A DNA stretch of 64,000 nt from Bradyrhizobium ottawaense (GCF_900099825.1 NZ_LT629693.1:1550001-1614000); one strand, 5' to 3'. Positions 9,259-18,968 are shown, counted from the first letter of the stretch. A program made the numbers and translations. The notes: a model not told the origin generated them from the letters alone.

Positions 9259-10581
9259 ATGAACAACCACTTTATCTCGCGCCGCAAACTTCTGGCCGGC
9301 ACGGCTGCCGCGGGCGCCCTCGGCCTCAGCGGCTTTCCGGCACGCGCGGACGTGCAATGGAAGAAGTACGCCGGCACCAAACTCGAGGTGATCCTCGCCA
9401 AGGGTCCGCGCGGCGACAATCTGCAGAAGAACATCAAGGAATTCACCGACCTCACCGGCATTCAGGTTGAGTCGGAGCAGATCCCCGAGCAGCAGCAGCG
9501 CCAGAAAGCCGTGATCGAGCTCGCCTCCGGCAAGCCGAGCTTCGACGTCGTCCACCTCAGCTATCACGTGCAGAAGCGGCAGTTCGAGAAGGCCGGCTGG
9601 CTCGCCGACATCTCCGGCTACATGAAGGATCCGAACCTCACCGCGCCCGACCTGGTCGAAAGCGATTTTTCGGCCGCCGGCCTGCAGTACGCCAAGAACG
9701 ACAAGGGGCAGATGCTGTCGCTGCCATGGTCGGTCGACTACTTCATTCTCTATTACAACAAGGAGCTGTTCCAGAAGAAGGGCGTCGCGGTGCCGAAGAC
9801 ACTGGACGAGATGGTCACGGCCGCCGAAAAGCTCACCGACGCCAAGGACGGCACCTTCGGCTTCGTCGGGCGCGGCCTGCGCAACGCCAACATGACGCTG
9901 TGGACTAACTTCTTCCTCAACTATGGCGGCGAGTTCCTCGACGCCAAGGGCGGCATCCTGACCGACGGCCCCGAGGCGATCGCGGCCACAAAACTCTATC
10001 AGACGCTACTGACCAAGGTCGCGCCTCCCGGTGTTGCCGGCTTCAACTGGATGGAGTCGATGGCCTCGTTCACGCAAGGACGTTCGGCGATGTGGATCGA
10101 CGGCGTCGGCTGGGCGCCGCCGCTGGAAGACCCGGCCGCCTCGCGCATCGTCGGCAAGGTCGGCTACACCGTGGTGCCGGCGGGGCCGAAAGGGCAATAT
10201 TCCGCGACCTATGGCGACGGCCTCGGCATCGCGGCGGCGAGCAAGAACAAGGAAGCCGCCTATCTGCTGTGCCAATGGGCGGTCTCCAAGACGCAAGGCG
10301 CGCGGCTATTGCAGAGCGGCGGTGGCGTGCCGTTCCGCAACTCGATCCTCAATGACGCGGAAGTGCAGAAGGGCGTCAAGAATCGGGAATGGCTGCAGTC
10401 GGTGATCGATTCCGCCAAGATCTCCAAGCTCGGCCTTCCCGTCGTGATCCCGGTCGCGGAATTCCGCGACCTCGTCGGTGCGGCGCTGACGTCGACGCTG
10501 TCAGGCGCCGATCCGGCCACCGAACTGAAGAAGGCGCACGAGCAATTCCGTCCGATCCTGGAGCGCAGCGAGAAAGCGTGA
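9259..10581 (+). CDS. ABC transporter substrate-binding protein, family 1 (sugar-type)
   Basis: 440-residue extracellular solute-binding protein. A twin-arginine leader (SRRKLLAGTAAAGALGLSG) with cleavage near AARADV-type residues suggests Tat export. The SBP_bac_1 body includes the ligand-cleft stretch LPWSVDYFILYYNKELF near residue 155 and TQGRSAMWIDGVGW near residue 275. The start is fixed by GGGAGAGAACAACA directly upstream. It is the first gene of a three-gene operon with two permeases. Substrates of this family range from disaccharides to glycerol phosphate or polyols. Confidence 0.9.
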   Translation: MNNHFISRRKLLAGTAAAGALGLSGFPARADVQWKKYAGTKLEVILAKGPRGDNLQKNIKEFTDLTGIQVESEQIPEQQQRQKAVIELASGKPSFDVVHLSYHVQKRQFEKAGWLADISGYMKDPNLTAPDLVESDFSAAGLQYAKNDKGQMLSLPWSVDYFILYYNKELFQKKGVAVPKTLDEMVTAAEKLTDAKDGTFGFVGRGLRNANMTLWTNFFLNYGGEFLDAKGGILTDGPEAIAATKLYQTLLTKVAPPGVAGFNWMESMASFTQGRSAMWIDGVGWAPPLEDPAASRIVGKVGYTVVPAGPKGQYSATYGDGLGIAAASKNKEAAYLLCQWAVSKTQGARLLQSGGGVPFRNSILNDAEVQKGVKNREWLQSVIDSAKISKLGLPVVIPVAEFRDLVGAALTSTLSGADPATELKKAHEQFRPILERSEKA

Positions 10582-11513
10582 AGGCCATCACAGAAGTCGC
10601 TCCGGGCGCGGCAGAGGTCGCCGCGCCGGAGCAGGAATTGCGGAAGCCGTCATACTGGCCGTTCGTGGTGCCGGCGCTCGTCGTCGTGCTCGCGATCATC
10701 ATCTTTCCGTGGGTGTTCACGATCTGGATGAGCCTGAACGAATGGAAGGTCGGCTCGCCGATCGCCTTCGTCGGCCTCGCCAATTACATGCGGCTGCCGA
10801 ACGACCCCCGCTTCGTCGAGGCGGTGGGCCACACCATTCTTTACACCGCTCTGTCCGTGGCTCTGCCGCTGATCTTCGGCACCCTCGCCGCCGTGGTGTT
10901 CCACCAGAAATTTCCCGGGCGCGGTTTCCTGCGCGGCGTCTTCATCATGCCGATGATGGCGACCCCCGTGGCGATCGCGCTGGTCTGGACCATGATGTTT
11001 CACCCGCAGCTCGGCGTGCTCAATTATCTGCTCTCGCTGGTCGGCCTGCCGCCGCAGCTCTGGGTATTTCATCCCGGCACCGTGATCCCCTCGCTGGTGC
11101 TGGTCGAAACCTGGCAGTGGACGCCGCTGGTGATGCTGATCGTGCTCGGCGGTCTCGCGGCGATCCCGATCGAGCCCTACGAGAGCGCCGAGATCGATGG
11201 CGCCAATTTCTGGCAGATGTTCCGTTACATCACGCTGCCGCTGATCGCGCCGTTTTTGTTCATCGCCGGCATGATCCGCATGATCGATGCCGTCAAAAGC
11301 TTCGATATCATCTTTGCGATCACGCAAGGCGGGCCCGGCTCGGCGTCGGAGACCATCAACCTTTATCTCTACAGCGTCGCCTTCATCTACTACGACCTCG
11401 GCTATGGATCGGCGATCGCGGTCATCTTCTTCGTCCTGATCATCGTCCTGGCGGCGCTGCTGCTGTATCTGCGCCAGCGCACGGTGTGGGCCGAGATCGG
11501 CGGTGACGCATGA
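10578..11513 (+). CDS. ABC transporter permease, MalF/UgpA type
   Basis: 311-residue sugar-type permease. GTG start at the GTGA overlap with the binding-protein stop; the longer upstream reading frame lies entirely inside the preceding gene and is rejected. About six membrane segments are visible, the first at residues 27-50. The EAA loop region is EPYESAEIDGANFWQMFRYI near residue 195, a strong family mark. It pairs with the next gene. Confidence 0.92.
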   Translation: MKAITEVAPGAAEVAAPEQELRKPSYWPFVVPALVVVLAIIIFPWVFTIWMSLNEWKVGSPIAFVGLANYMRLPNDPRFVEAVGHTILYTALSVALPLIFGTLAAVVFHQKFPGRGFLRGVFIMPMMATPVAIALVWTMMFHPQLGVLNYLLSLVGLPPQLWVFHPGTVIPSLVLVETWQWTPLVMLIVLGGLAAIPIEPYESAEIDGANFWQMFRYITLPLIAPFLFIAGMIRMIDAVKSFDIIFAITQGGPGSASETINLYLYSVAFIYYDLGYGSAIAVIFFVLIIVLAALLLYLRQRTVWAEIGGDA

Positions 11514-12334
11514 GCGCACGGCAGATCCTCGGCAAGATCGCGCTATGGCTTTCGGTGCTCGTCATCGTCTCGCCCGCCATCCTGTTTTTTCTCTGGATGC
11601 TCTCGCTCTCGCTCAAGTTCGAGGTCGACAACGCCGCCTATCCGCCGGTCTTCATCCCCGAGCACTTCGCCTGGAAAAATTATGCCGACGTGCTCGCCTC
11701 CAACCGGTTCCTGACCTATTTCGTCAACAGCCTGGTGGTGACCGGCAGCGCGACCTTGCTGGCGATGCTGATCGGCGTGCCGGCCGGTTACGGGATCGCG
11801 CGCATGGCCGCGCACAAATCGGCGGTCGTGATCCTGATCGCGCGCATCACGCCGGGTCTGTCCTACCTCATTCCCCTGTTCCTGTTGTTCCAGTGGCTCG
11901 GCCTGCTCGGCACGCTGGTGCCGCAGATCATCATCCACCTGGTCGTGACCGTGCCGATCGTGATCTGGATCATGATCGGCTATTTCGAGACCACACCGCT
12001 GGAGCTCGAGGAAGCCGCATTGATCGACGGCGCCACGCGCTGGCAGGTGTTCCGGCATGTCGCGCTGCCGATCGCGAGGCCTGGCATGGCGGTCGCCTTC
12101 ATCCTCGCGGTGATTTTCTCCTGGAACAACTTTGTGTTCGGCATCGTGCTGGCGGGACGCGAAACGCGCACGTTGCCGGTCGCGGTCTACAACATGATTT
12201 CGTTCGATCAATTGAGCTGGGGACCGCTGGCGGCCGCAGCCCTGATCGTGACGTTGCCGGTGCTGCTGCTGACGGTATTAGCCCAGCGACAGATCGTCGC
12301 CGGGCTAACCGCAGGTGCCGTCAAGGGCGGTTGA
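11510..12334 (+). CDS. ABC transporter permease, MalG/UgpE type
   Basis: 274-residue second permease, coupled to the first by an ATGA overlap. The EAA loop is seen as ELEEAALIDGATRWQVFRHV near residue 165. The operon stops here: the next gene is on the opposite strand, 9 bases away, and no sugar-type (MalK/UgpC) ATPase occurs in the operon. The importer must therefore borrow an ATPase encoded elsewhere, as is known for MsmK-type shared ATPases. Confidence 0.92.
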   Translation: MSARQILGKIALWLSVLVIVSPAILFFLWMLSLSLKFEVDNAAYPPVFIPEHFAWKNYADVLASNRFLTYFVNSLVVTGSATLLAMLIGVPAGYGIARMAAHKSAVVILIARITPGLSYLIPLFLLFQWLGLLGTLVPQIIIHLVVTVPIVIWIMIGYFETTPLELEEAALIDGATRWQVFRHVALPIARPGMAVAFILAVIFSWNNFVFGIVLAGRETRTLPVAVYNMISFDQLSWGPLAAAALIVTLPVLLLTVLAQRQIVAGLTAGAVKGG

Positions 12335-12343
12335 TCGAACTCC

Positions 12344-14002
12344 TTATTCCGCAGGTACCCCGTGCGGCATGTCCCTGTGCGCGGTGTAGGGCACGCTGAC
12401 GCTGGTCCGGCCCAGCGCATAGAAGCCACCGGCCATCACGAGGTAGGCGAGTGCGACGCCCGGTGTAACACCAAGACCGCCGCCGATGCCGACCGCTTCG
12501 CCGTGCATGAAGCCGAAATAGGTCATGACGGCGCCGGCCAGCGCGAAGGCCGAGGCCTTGAGGAAGTCACGCTCGATCACGAACACGCCGATCGCGCCGA
12601 GAATGAGCCCGGCGAGGATCGATCCGCCGCCCATCACGTCGAGACCGTGATACAGCACGCCCTGCTGTGGCAATGACGCGATCGCAGCCGACTTGACCGC
12701 ACCGACCTTGTCGGCGGCGAGACCGCCGACGCTCTGCGCGGCATTCATCGTGGCACCGAGCATGGTGTCGATCTGCAGCTTGGCCCAGGCCGCCAGATGC
12801 GGCGTCAGCGCCAGCACGACCGCGGGCGCGTGCTTGACCGGGGTGGTCTGGAACGCCTGCGCACCGATCAGCATGCCGATATAGAGCAGGATCGGCGAGA
12901 TCGCGACGACCGGCACCAGCGCCAGCAGCACCGAGATGATGCCGAACCAGGACAGGATCACCACCATCAGGCCGGTCGCGGCGGAATAGCCGATCCGGCC
13001 GCCCATCGCTTTCCAGCCGGGATGTCCGATATAGACCGCGTTGATGAAGGGGTTGCCCATCAGGCAGCCGATCAGGCTGACGACGCCGTCGGCGGTCAGC
13101 ACCCGCGTGGTCGGATATTCGTCGCCGGCGGCTTCCGCGCTCTCGACGTTATCCATGGCCTCGACGAGGTCGTAGATACCGAACGGAATCGCGGTGACGA
13201 GGATGACGCCGAGGAACTCGAAGCCGGAGAATACCTGGCCGACGGCCGGCAGCGGCACCGAGAAGCCGAACGAGGCAAAGGCGTCGCCGAGGCCCTTGAC
13301 GCTGAGCCCGCCGAGCCCGAGACCGAACAGGTTCGAGCCCCAGGCGATGACCATGCCGACCGCGATGGCGACGAGACCGGCCGGAATGTTCTTCCAGTAT
13401 TTCACCCCGCCGAACCAGCTCACCAGGATGATGGCGAAGCAGACCAGCCCGATCTGCGGCGTCATGTACATTTCCAGCGCCGGCCGCATCGAGATGAAGG
13501 TGACGGAGACGCCGGCGAGCGTGCCGAGCAGCGCCGCGCGCGGCGTGATTTTTCGAATATATGGCGCGATGAAGCCGCCGATCATCAGAATAAAACTCTG
13601 GAAGAACACCCAGACCAGGCCGGCGGACCAGCCCTTCATGGGGTCGCCGGTCTTAATCGTGATCGGCAGCATGATCACGAAGGTGACGATGAACATGTGC
13701 GGCACGCTGACGCCCGACGGCAGCGCGCAGACGTCGGTGCGGCCGGTCTTCTGCGCCAGCTTGTAGGCGAGGAAGGCGTAATAGAAGGTCGAGAGGCACA
13801 TCATCAGGCCGAGCGCCGGCAGGATGCGGCCGAACACCAGGGAGTCCGGCATCTTCAGCACGAACCGCAACAGGCCGGTCAATACCAGCATGTTGACGAG
13901 GATGTTGGTGCCGAAACCAAAGAACGCGTTCCAGTCACCCGGTGTCCACAGCACCGGTTTGAAATCGAGTTTGCCTGCCGTCCCCGTCGTGCTCGTGCTC
14001 AT
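12344..14002 (-). CDS. NCS2-like nucleobase/xanthine-uracil permease family transporter
   Basis: 552-residue polytopic membrane protein with about 12-14 hydrophobic segments. Its sequence fits the outer branch of the xanthine/uracil permease (NCS2/AzgA) superfamily: an N-terminal [20 protein letters not shown] segment, [16 protein letters not shown], a charged [20 protein letters not shown] loop and [15 protein letters not shown]. The real start is MSTSTTG at 14002, given by the ATGA overlap with the upstream hydrolase gene; the longer frame is a shadow of that gene. It probably imports the substrate of the co-encoded cysteine hydrolase. Substrate specificity cannot be read. Confidence 0.8.
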   Translation of the reverse strand: MSTSTTGTAGKLDFKPVLWTPGDWNAFFGFGTNILVNMLVLTGLLRFVLKMPDSLVFGRILPALGLMMCLSTFYYAFLAYKLAQKTGRTDVCALPSGVSVPHMFIVTFVIMLPITIKTGDPMKGWSAGLVWVFFQSFILMIGGFIAPYIRKITPRAALLGTLAGVSVTFISMRPALEMYMTPQIGLVCFAIILVSWFGGVKYWKNIPAGLVAIAVGMVIAWGSNLFGLGLGGLSVKGLGDAFASFGFSVPLPAVGQVFSGFEFLGVILVTAIPFGIYDLVEAMDNVESAEAAGDEYPTTRVLTADGVVSLIGCLMGNPFINAVYIGHPGWKAMGGRIGYSAATGLMVVILSWFGIISVLLALVPVVAISPILLYIGMLIGAQAFQTTPVKHAPAVVLALTPHLAAWAKLQIDTMLGATMNAAQSVGGLAADKVGAVKSAAIASLPQQGVLYHGLDVMGGGSILAGLILGAIGVFVIERDFLKASAFALAGAVMTYFGFMHGEAVGIGGGLGVTPGVALAYLVMAGGFYALGRTSVSVPYTAHRDMPHGVPAE

Positions 14003-14724
14003 CGTGATGCCCCCGCTGCTGCTGTTTTTGAAGTCTCCGGTGAAAGTGCCTCCAGTACCGCGACTGAATCGGAGACCCAGCCGAAGATTCCGCCCTGGGC
14101 CTTGATCATCTTCAGGCCCATCTCGTGAAATTCGGGAAAATAGGATGCGCAGCCGTCGGCCAGCACCACGCAGCGATAGCCGCGGTCGTTGGCCTCGCGC
14201 ACTGTGGTGTTGACGCAGACCTCGGTGGTGACGCCGCACACCAGCAGATTCTCGATGCCGTATTGCTGCAGCACGTCGCCAAGTTCGGTGGCGTAGAACG
14301 CGCCCTTGCCCGGCTTGTCGATCACCACCTCATTGTCGAGCGGATAGAGCTCGGGAATGATGTCGTGGCCGGCCTCGCCGCGAATGAGAATGCGCCCCAT
14401 CGGACCGGGATCGCCGATACGCAACGACGGCGCGCCGCGTTCGATCTTGGCCGGCGGTGCATCCGACAGATCGGGCAGATGGCCCTCGCGGGTGTGCACG
14501 ACCAGCATGCCGATGTCGCGGGCCGCCTCCAGCACCGCCGCGATCGGCTTCACCGCACGCGCGAGCTGGGAGACATCGTTGCCGAGCGTTTCGCCGAAGC
14601 CGCCGGGCTCCATGAAATCGCGCTGCATGTCGATGATGAGAAGTGCCGTGGCGGCAAAGTCGAGCGCAATCGGCTCCGGCTCTGCGGCGACCGTGCCTGA
14701 CAGTGGACCTCGAGAGTTCGCCAT
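13999..14724 (-). CDS. Isochorismatase-fold cysteine hydrolase, biuret-hydrolase-like amidohydrolase
   Basis: 241-residue cysteine hydrolase. The triad is visible: Asp36 (IDMQRDF), Lys137 ([10 protein letters not shown]) and Cys170 ([11 protein letters not shown]). The Lys-Cys spacing of 33 residues equals that of rhizobial biuret hydrolase as I recall it. It shares with the biuH product at 27498 the features HTREGH, GDPGP, RGE and DKPGKG. It should cleave an amide of a small urea-like compound. The MANSRGP start is chosen because the putative sigma-54 promoter at 14764-14780 predicts a transcript start near 14753, inside the longer frame. First gene of an operon with the NCS2-like permease. 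Confidence 0.82.
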   Translation of the reverse strand: MANSRGPLSGTVAAEPEPIALDFAATALLIIDMQRDFMEPGGFGETLGNDVSQLARAVKPIAAVLEAARDIGMLVVHTREGHLPDLSDAPPAKIERGAPSLRIGDPGPMGRILIRGEAGHDIIPELYPLDNEVVIDKPGKGAFYATELGDVLQQYGIENLLVCGVTTEVCVNTTVREANDRGYRCVVLADGCASYFPEFHEMGLKMIKAQGGIFGWVSDSVAVLEALSPETSKTAAAGASR

Positions 14725-14763
14725 GATGCACACGCCCCGAACGAGAGTACCCAAAGCTAGCTA

Positions 14764-14780
14764 AGCAAGGCGCGTGCCAT
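14764..14780 (-). promoter_or_regulatory. Sigma-54 promoter for the cysteine hydrolase/permease operon
   Basis: On the minus strand TGGCACGCGCCTTGC reads from 14779 to 14765. It has the -24 GG and -12 GC exactly 10 bases apart and a full TGGCACG-N4-TTGC match. Predicted start of transcription near 14753, about 30 bases before the start codon. Confidence 0.8.
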
Positions 14781-14952
14781 TGTGTACAATGCCGCCGCGC
14801 CGTCGCCTGAAACTGAATCCATCGTATTTTCAATCCATTGGCTGAAGCGCCGGCGGCTGCTCATTCTCTGTGCGCAGCTTTCGCGACGGGCATTTGCTCA
14901 AGAGCTAAGCGAATTTTTCGCTGCACTGGATTTGCGCAACGCGGCTTTTCGC

Positions 14953-14968
14953 TGGCATGGTTGTTGCT
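14953..14968 (+). promoter_or_regulatory. Sigma-54 promoter for formamidase
   Basis: TGGCATGGTTGTTGCT has GG-N10-GC spacing and the TTGCT -12 box. It lies about 75 bases before the amiF start and faces away from the hydrolase/permease promoter, so the 318-base intergenic region carries two divergent sigma-54 promoters. Confidence 0.78.
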
Positions 14969-15042
14969 GAATACCGCCGCATCGGAACGGCAAAACGTCT
15001 GCGTACGACCATCCCGCGCAAGACAACCGCATGGAGGAACCA

Positions 15043-16056
15043 ATGAACGGACTTGGCGGCCTGAACAAATCCCCCGATGGCGTCGTCATCGGGCTGGTTC
15101 AATTGCAACTGCCCGTGGTCGTGACCCGGGCCGACCTGGCGCGGCAGACCGAGCGCATCGTCTATATGGTGGGCAAGGCACGACGGAATCTCGGCACCAT
15201 GGACCTGGTGGTGTTTCCGGAATATTCGCTGCACGGCCTGTCGATGGACACCAACCCGGAAATCATGTGCCGGCTCGACGGCCCGGAGGTCGCGGCTTTC
15301 AAGCGCGCCTGCATCGACAACAAGATCTGGGGCTGCTTCTCCATCATGGAGTTCAACCCGGACGGAAATCCCTACAATTCCGGGCTCATTATCGACGATC
15401 ACGGCGAGATCAAGCTCTATTACCGCAAATTCCATCCCTGGATTCCGGTCGAACCGTGGGAGCCCGGTGATATCGGCATTCCCATGATCGAGGGCCCGAA
15501 AGGCGCAAAACTCGCGCTGATCATCTGCCATGACGGCATGTTCCCGGAAATGGCGCGAGAGTGCGCCTACAAGGGCGCCGAGATCATGATCCGCACCGCC
15601 GGCTACACCGCGCCGATCCGCGAAAGCTGGCGCTTCACCAACCAGGCCAATGCGTTCCAGAACCTGATGGTGACTGCCAATGTCTGCATGTGCGGCTCCG
15701 ACGGTTCGTTCGATTCCATGGGCGAAGGCATGATCGTGAATTTCGACGGCTCGATCATCGCCCACGGCACCACCGGCCGTGTCGACGAGATCATTACCGC
15801 CGAGGTCCGCCCCGATCTGGTGCGCGAGGCACGGATCCACTGGGGCGTCGAGAACAACATCTATCAACTCTGGCATCGCGGCTACGTCGCGGTGAAAGGC
15901 GGCGCGATGGATTGTCCCTACACCTTCATGCAGGACATGGTCGCCGGCACCTTCCGCCTGCCGTGGGAAGACCAGGTCAAGGTCACCGACGGCACCTCGT
16001 GCGGCTTCCCGGCGCCGACGCGGATGTTCGGCAAGACCGCGAAGGCGGCGGAGTGA
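15043..16056 (+). CDS. amiF: Formamidase
   Basis: 337-residue nitrilase-superfamily enzyme that hydrolyses formamide to formate and ammonia (EC 3.5.1.49). It aligns by eye along its length with Helicobacter AmiF (334 residues): VFPEYSLHG, NPYNSGLIID, YRKFHPW, ICHDGMFPEMARE, WGVENNIYQLWHRGYVA. The catalytic triad is Glu60, Lys129 and Cys162. The ATG at 15043 is preferred over the one four codons earlier because GGAGGAA lies between them at correct spacing. Divergent from the hydrolase/permease operon, with its own sigma-54 promoter, so it is probably expressed under nitrogen limitation. Confidence 0.93.
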   Translation: MNGLGGLNKSPDGVVIGLVQLQLPVVVTRADLARQTERIVYMVGKARRNLGTMDLVVFPEYSLHGLSMDTNPEIMCRLDGPEVAAFKRACIDNKIWGCFSIMEFNPDGNPYNSGLIIDDHGEIKLYYRKFHPWIPVEPWEPGDIGIPMIEGPKGAKLALIICHDGMFPEMARECAYKGAEIMIRTAGYTAPIRESWRFTNQANAFQNLMVTANVCMCGSDGSFDSMGEGMIVNFDGSIIAHGTTGRVDEIITAEVRPDLVREARIHWGVENNIYQLWHRGYVAVKGGAMDCPYTFMQDMVAGTFRLPWEDQVKVTDGTSCGFPAPTRMFGKTAKAAE

Positions 16057-16140
16057 ATTGGGCCCCCTCCATCAACGCGTCGTCCCGGCCTTGCATAGCC
16101 ACAAATGTCAGTTGCTGAAGGAAAGTCGTCGACCATCTTG

Positions 16141-16800
16141 CTAAATAATCTCTGCCGCGGCGTATGGGTCCCCGCGTACGCGGGGACGACGGGTTGATGG
16201 ATACGACTTCTCGATCTCGCGGCGCGATGCGCCCGAAGTTTTGCAAGAAAACCTCACCCTCCAAATCAGAGGGCGCAGGGAAGACCGGGTGCGCGCTGCA
16301 CCCGCGGTCTCGCGTGCAATAGATGCAACAAGATGCGCACACGAGCATACAGGTTCAGCGGAGAACACCCGGCCTTCCCTGCGCAATGGCTTTACGGCTT
16401 ATACGTGATCGTCCTGGTGACCGGCTTTCTTGCCACCATCATCGGCGTAGGCTTTCGCTTCCGCCAACTTGACGCCAGCACCGGGGCGTCGGACCCAAAC
16501 GATTTCGCCGTACGCGTCTGCCACGCTCGTCAGTCGCAGCCTTCGCGTCCACCGCTCCCTGCCCCTCGTTTGCGACGATGGCCAACGCCCCTCTGGTGGG
16601 ACAGGATGGCGGGAGTTAGACTTTTGATTTGCCCGACGGGGCAACAGAAATATTTTTGCGCGAAGGGCTGGACAGACTTTTGGTGATTTGCCCGTCGGGT
16701 TGTTTTGTCGCAGGGCGACAAGTAAATTCGCCATTGCGTGCGCAAGCGAAGCACTCCATGGCGCCGCGTCCGCGGGTTGCCACGCCGACCGGCAGCGCAA
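16141..16800. repeat. Mosaic intergenic repeat region (dispersed-repeat type) with palindromes
   Basis: The 750-base stretch between amiF and the histidine kinase has no solid gene. It holds a perfect 20-base palindrome, GTCCCCGCGTACGCGGGGAC, at 16168-16187. A 19-base inverted repeat pairs GCGCAGGGAAGACCGGGTG (16273-16291) with its near-exact complement at 16366-16384. Two near-identical GATTTGCCCG(A/T)CGGG units, each with a CCCGNCGGG core, lie at about 16626 and 16686. The sequence resembles, from memory, a composite repeat present in many copies in Bradyrhizobium chromosomes. A 117-codon plus-strand frame (16333-16686) inside it has low-complexity Arg/Pro-rich content and is probably not a gene. 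Confidence 0.6.
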
Positions 16801-16806
16801 TTCCGG

Positions 16807-18186
16807 TTAACTCGTGGGTGCGAGGAAGCACAATCTGAGTTTGAGACCGGGCGAGTTATCAAGCATTTCTATCCGCACGCCGTGAAGGCGGGCGACGGCC
16901 GCGACCAAGCTGAGGCCGAGACCGTTCCCCGGGGTGTAACGGTTCTGTTCGAGCCGGTAAAAGCGCTTGAACACATGCTCATATTCGTCGGCTGGAATTC
17001 CCGGCCCGTCATCGGCAATCGAGATCACCGGTTGACCGTCAATGTTTTCGTTGGTGACGACCACCTGCCCTCCCGCGCGGCCATGCTTGATCGCATTGTC
17101 CACGACGTTGGCGATGGCATCAAAGATCAGATCACGATCGCCGGTCACCAGTACCTCACGGTCGCCGACAACCATGAGACGGGTTCCGTCCTGTTCGGCT
17201 GCGGCATCGTACAGTTCAACGACTTCACCGGCGACTTCGGCGAGGTTCACGGTGCGGAACGCTCCCTTGCGCGCCTGGGTCTCGATCTGTGCGATTCGCG
17301 TGAGTGACGAGAATATCCGCAACACGGCATCGAGGTCGGCGATCGTATCGCCGATCAGTGCCTGGTCGTCCTCACTGACGCGCCGACTGTGAAAGGCCTT
17401 CTCCAGCCGTCCGCGCATTCGCGTCAACGGCGTCCGCAGGTCGTGCGCGACGTTGTCGCTCACCTGCTTGACCTCCCCCATCAAGGTTTCGATGCGTTCC
17501 AGCATCAGATTGAGGTTTTCCGCCACGCGGTCCCATTCGTCATGGGTACCACGCAACGGGATACGCTTGTCGAGACCGCTGAGCATGATGGCCCGGCTGG
17601 TCGCGTTGATCGATTCAATCCGCCCGACGGTCCGCCGCGTCACCAGGATGCTCGCGACCGCCGCTATCAGGAACATCAATGCAACGCTCAGGATCACGGC
17701 TGTCTCAATCCTGTCGGTGAAGTTGTCGAGGTCGCTGACATCCTTGCCCACCAGCAGGCGATCGCCGCTTGCGAATGTTTCGAGCATTGCCCGCACGAGC
17801 GGAGGGTTGCTCGCGCCGGGCAGCGGCTCCGATCCGCGAAACTCGATCCATCCGCTGGCGGCCGCGACCGTCGATGGCCATGCCTTGAGGTTGCCGCTCA
17901 CCGGGGTCAAAGAACGATCGACCAGCAGATAGGCATTGTCCGCAAAGCCCGTGTCGGCGATGCGTTGCTCAATCAGGGCGATCAGCCCGCCGCGGCCCGA
18001 TCGCAGATAAGCACCCTGCAGGGTCGAATATTCGGCCAGGATCGCGCGATCCGACCGGCTGCGCACATAGGAGGAAGTCGACAAATAGACATAGCCGAAT
18101 ACGGCCATCACGATCACGCCGAACATCCCGATAGCGATCAGCGCCTGCTTGAACGTCGATGACGTCAGGGTCTTAGCCAGGAGCAC
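16807..18186 (-). CDS. Sensor histidine kinase
   Basis: 459-residue two-component sensor. Membrane helices at about residues 13-35 and 161-182 enclose a periplasmic domain of some 125 residues. A HAMP segment follows (residues 183-235), then HisKA with the phosphorylated His248 in DNVAHDLRTPLTRMRGRLEK. The ATPase domain has an N box (DAIANVVDNAIKHG), ISIADDGPGIP and GNGLGLSLVAAV. Its start overlaps the response-regulator stop by 14 bases, so the pair is translationally coupled. The signal sensed is unknown. Confidence 0.92.
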   Translation of the reverse strand: MLLAKTLTSSTFKQALIAIGMFGVIVMAVFGYVYLSTSSYVRSRSDRAILAEYSTLQGAYLRSGRGGLIALIEQRIADTGFADNAYLLVDRSLTPVSGNLKAWPSTVAAASGWIEFRGSEPLPGASNPPLVRAMLETFASGDRLLVGKDVSDLDNFTDRIETAVILSVALMFLIAAVASILVTRRTVGRIESINATSRAIMLSGLDKRIPLRGTHDEWDRVAENLNLMLERIETLMGEVKQVSDNVAHDLRTPLTRMRGRLEKAFHSRRVSEDDQALIGDTIADLDAVLRIFSSLTRIAQIETQARKGAFRTVNLAEVAGEVVELYDAAAEQDGTRLMVVGDREVLVTGDRDLIFDAIANVVDNAIKHGRAGGQVVVTNENIDGQPVISIADDGPGIPADEYEHVFKRFYRLEQNRYTPGNGLGLSLVAAVARLHGVRIEMLDNSPGLKLRLCFLAPTS

Positions 18187-18865
18187 GGAGACAATACCCG
18201 ATGCCGCGAACGGTATGAATCAGCGGATAGGCCTGCTGGCCATCGACCTTGCGACGTACACGCCCGACATAGACGTCGATGATGTTCGTCGAAGGATCGA
18301 AATGAAGATCCCAGACGTGCTGCAGCAGCATCGCCCGGGATACGGCGCGGCCTTCGTTGCGCACTAGGTACTCAAGAAGCTGGAATTCCCGATGCAGCAG
18401 GGCAATTTCCTTGCCGCGGCGGCTCACGGTCCGCGATACCAAATCGATCGCGAGGTCGCCGACACGCAAGATCGTCTCCCTGGCAAAGGTGTCGCTGCGT
18501 CGTCCCAGCGCCTCGACACGTGCCAGCAATTCGACAAAGGAAAACGGTTTAACCAGATAGTCGTCGCCGCCGGCGCGCAGGCCGCGTACGCGATCGTCGA
18601 CCTCCCCGAGCGCACTGATGATCAGGACGGGAGCGGCAATGCCGTCGTCGCGCAATTGACGCATGACCGCGATGCCGTCGATGTCCGGAAGCATGCGGTC
18701 GATCGTAATGATCGCATAGTCGCCGGTGGTGCCGCGGTTCAGCGCCTCCTTGCCGTTGGTCGCCAGGTCCACCTGGTAACCATTCGTCGTGAACGAATCC
18801 ACGAGTTGGCCGGCGGTTTCCGGGTCGTCCTCGACGACCAGAATGCGGCGATGGCCTCCCGTCAT
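18173..18865 (-). CDS. OmpR/PhoB-family response regulator
   Basis: 230-residue regulator. The receiver domain (residues 7-118) has the acidic pair Asp13/Asp14, the phospho-acceptor Asp56 (TIDRMLPD) and Lys in YLVKPFSF. The winged-helix DNA-binding domain (about 130-226) ends with the typical IIDVYVGRVRRKVD and IHTVRGIGYCLR. It is upstream of and overlapping its kinase gene. Two GC-rich 10- to 12-base palindromes 20 bases apart lie 105-135 bases upstream and may be its own binding site. Confidence 0.93.
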   Translation of the reverse strand: MTGGHRRILVVEDDPETAGQLVDSFTTNGYQVDLATNGKEALNRGTTGDYAIITIDRMLPDIDGIAVMRQLRDDGIAAPVLIISALGEVDDRVRGLRAGGDDYLVKPFSFVELLARVEALGRRSDTFARETILRVGDLAIDLVSRTVSRRGKEIALLHREFQLLEYLVRNEGRAVSRAMLLQHVWDLHFDPSTNIIDVYVGRVRRKVDGQQAYPLIHTVRGIGYCLRAPG

Positions 18866-18968
18866 GGCCTGTAGCCTCCGAACGGCGGATCAGCAGCCAA
18901 ACTGGCTCGAAAAATCAACGCAATTGTGATCAAAAAGTTGCATCCGGGTTGTTTTCCCGCGAACCGCG

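Noticed and set aside
13999..14724. Calling the isochorismatase-fold enzymes true isochorismatases
   Set aside because: No enterobactin-type or 2,3-dihydroxybenzoate genes are present; the motifs and neighbours match biuret/ureide amidohydrolases.
16333..16686. 117-codon plus-strand frame as a real gene
   Set aside because: It lies wholly in the mosaic repeat block, its second half is Arg/Pro low-complexity sequence, and it has no plausible family.
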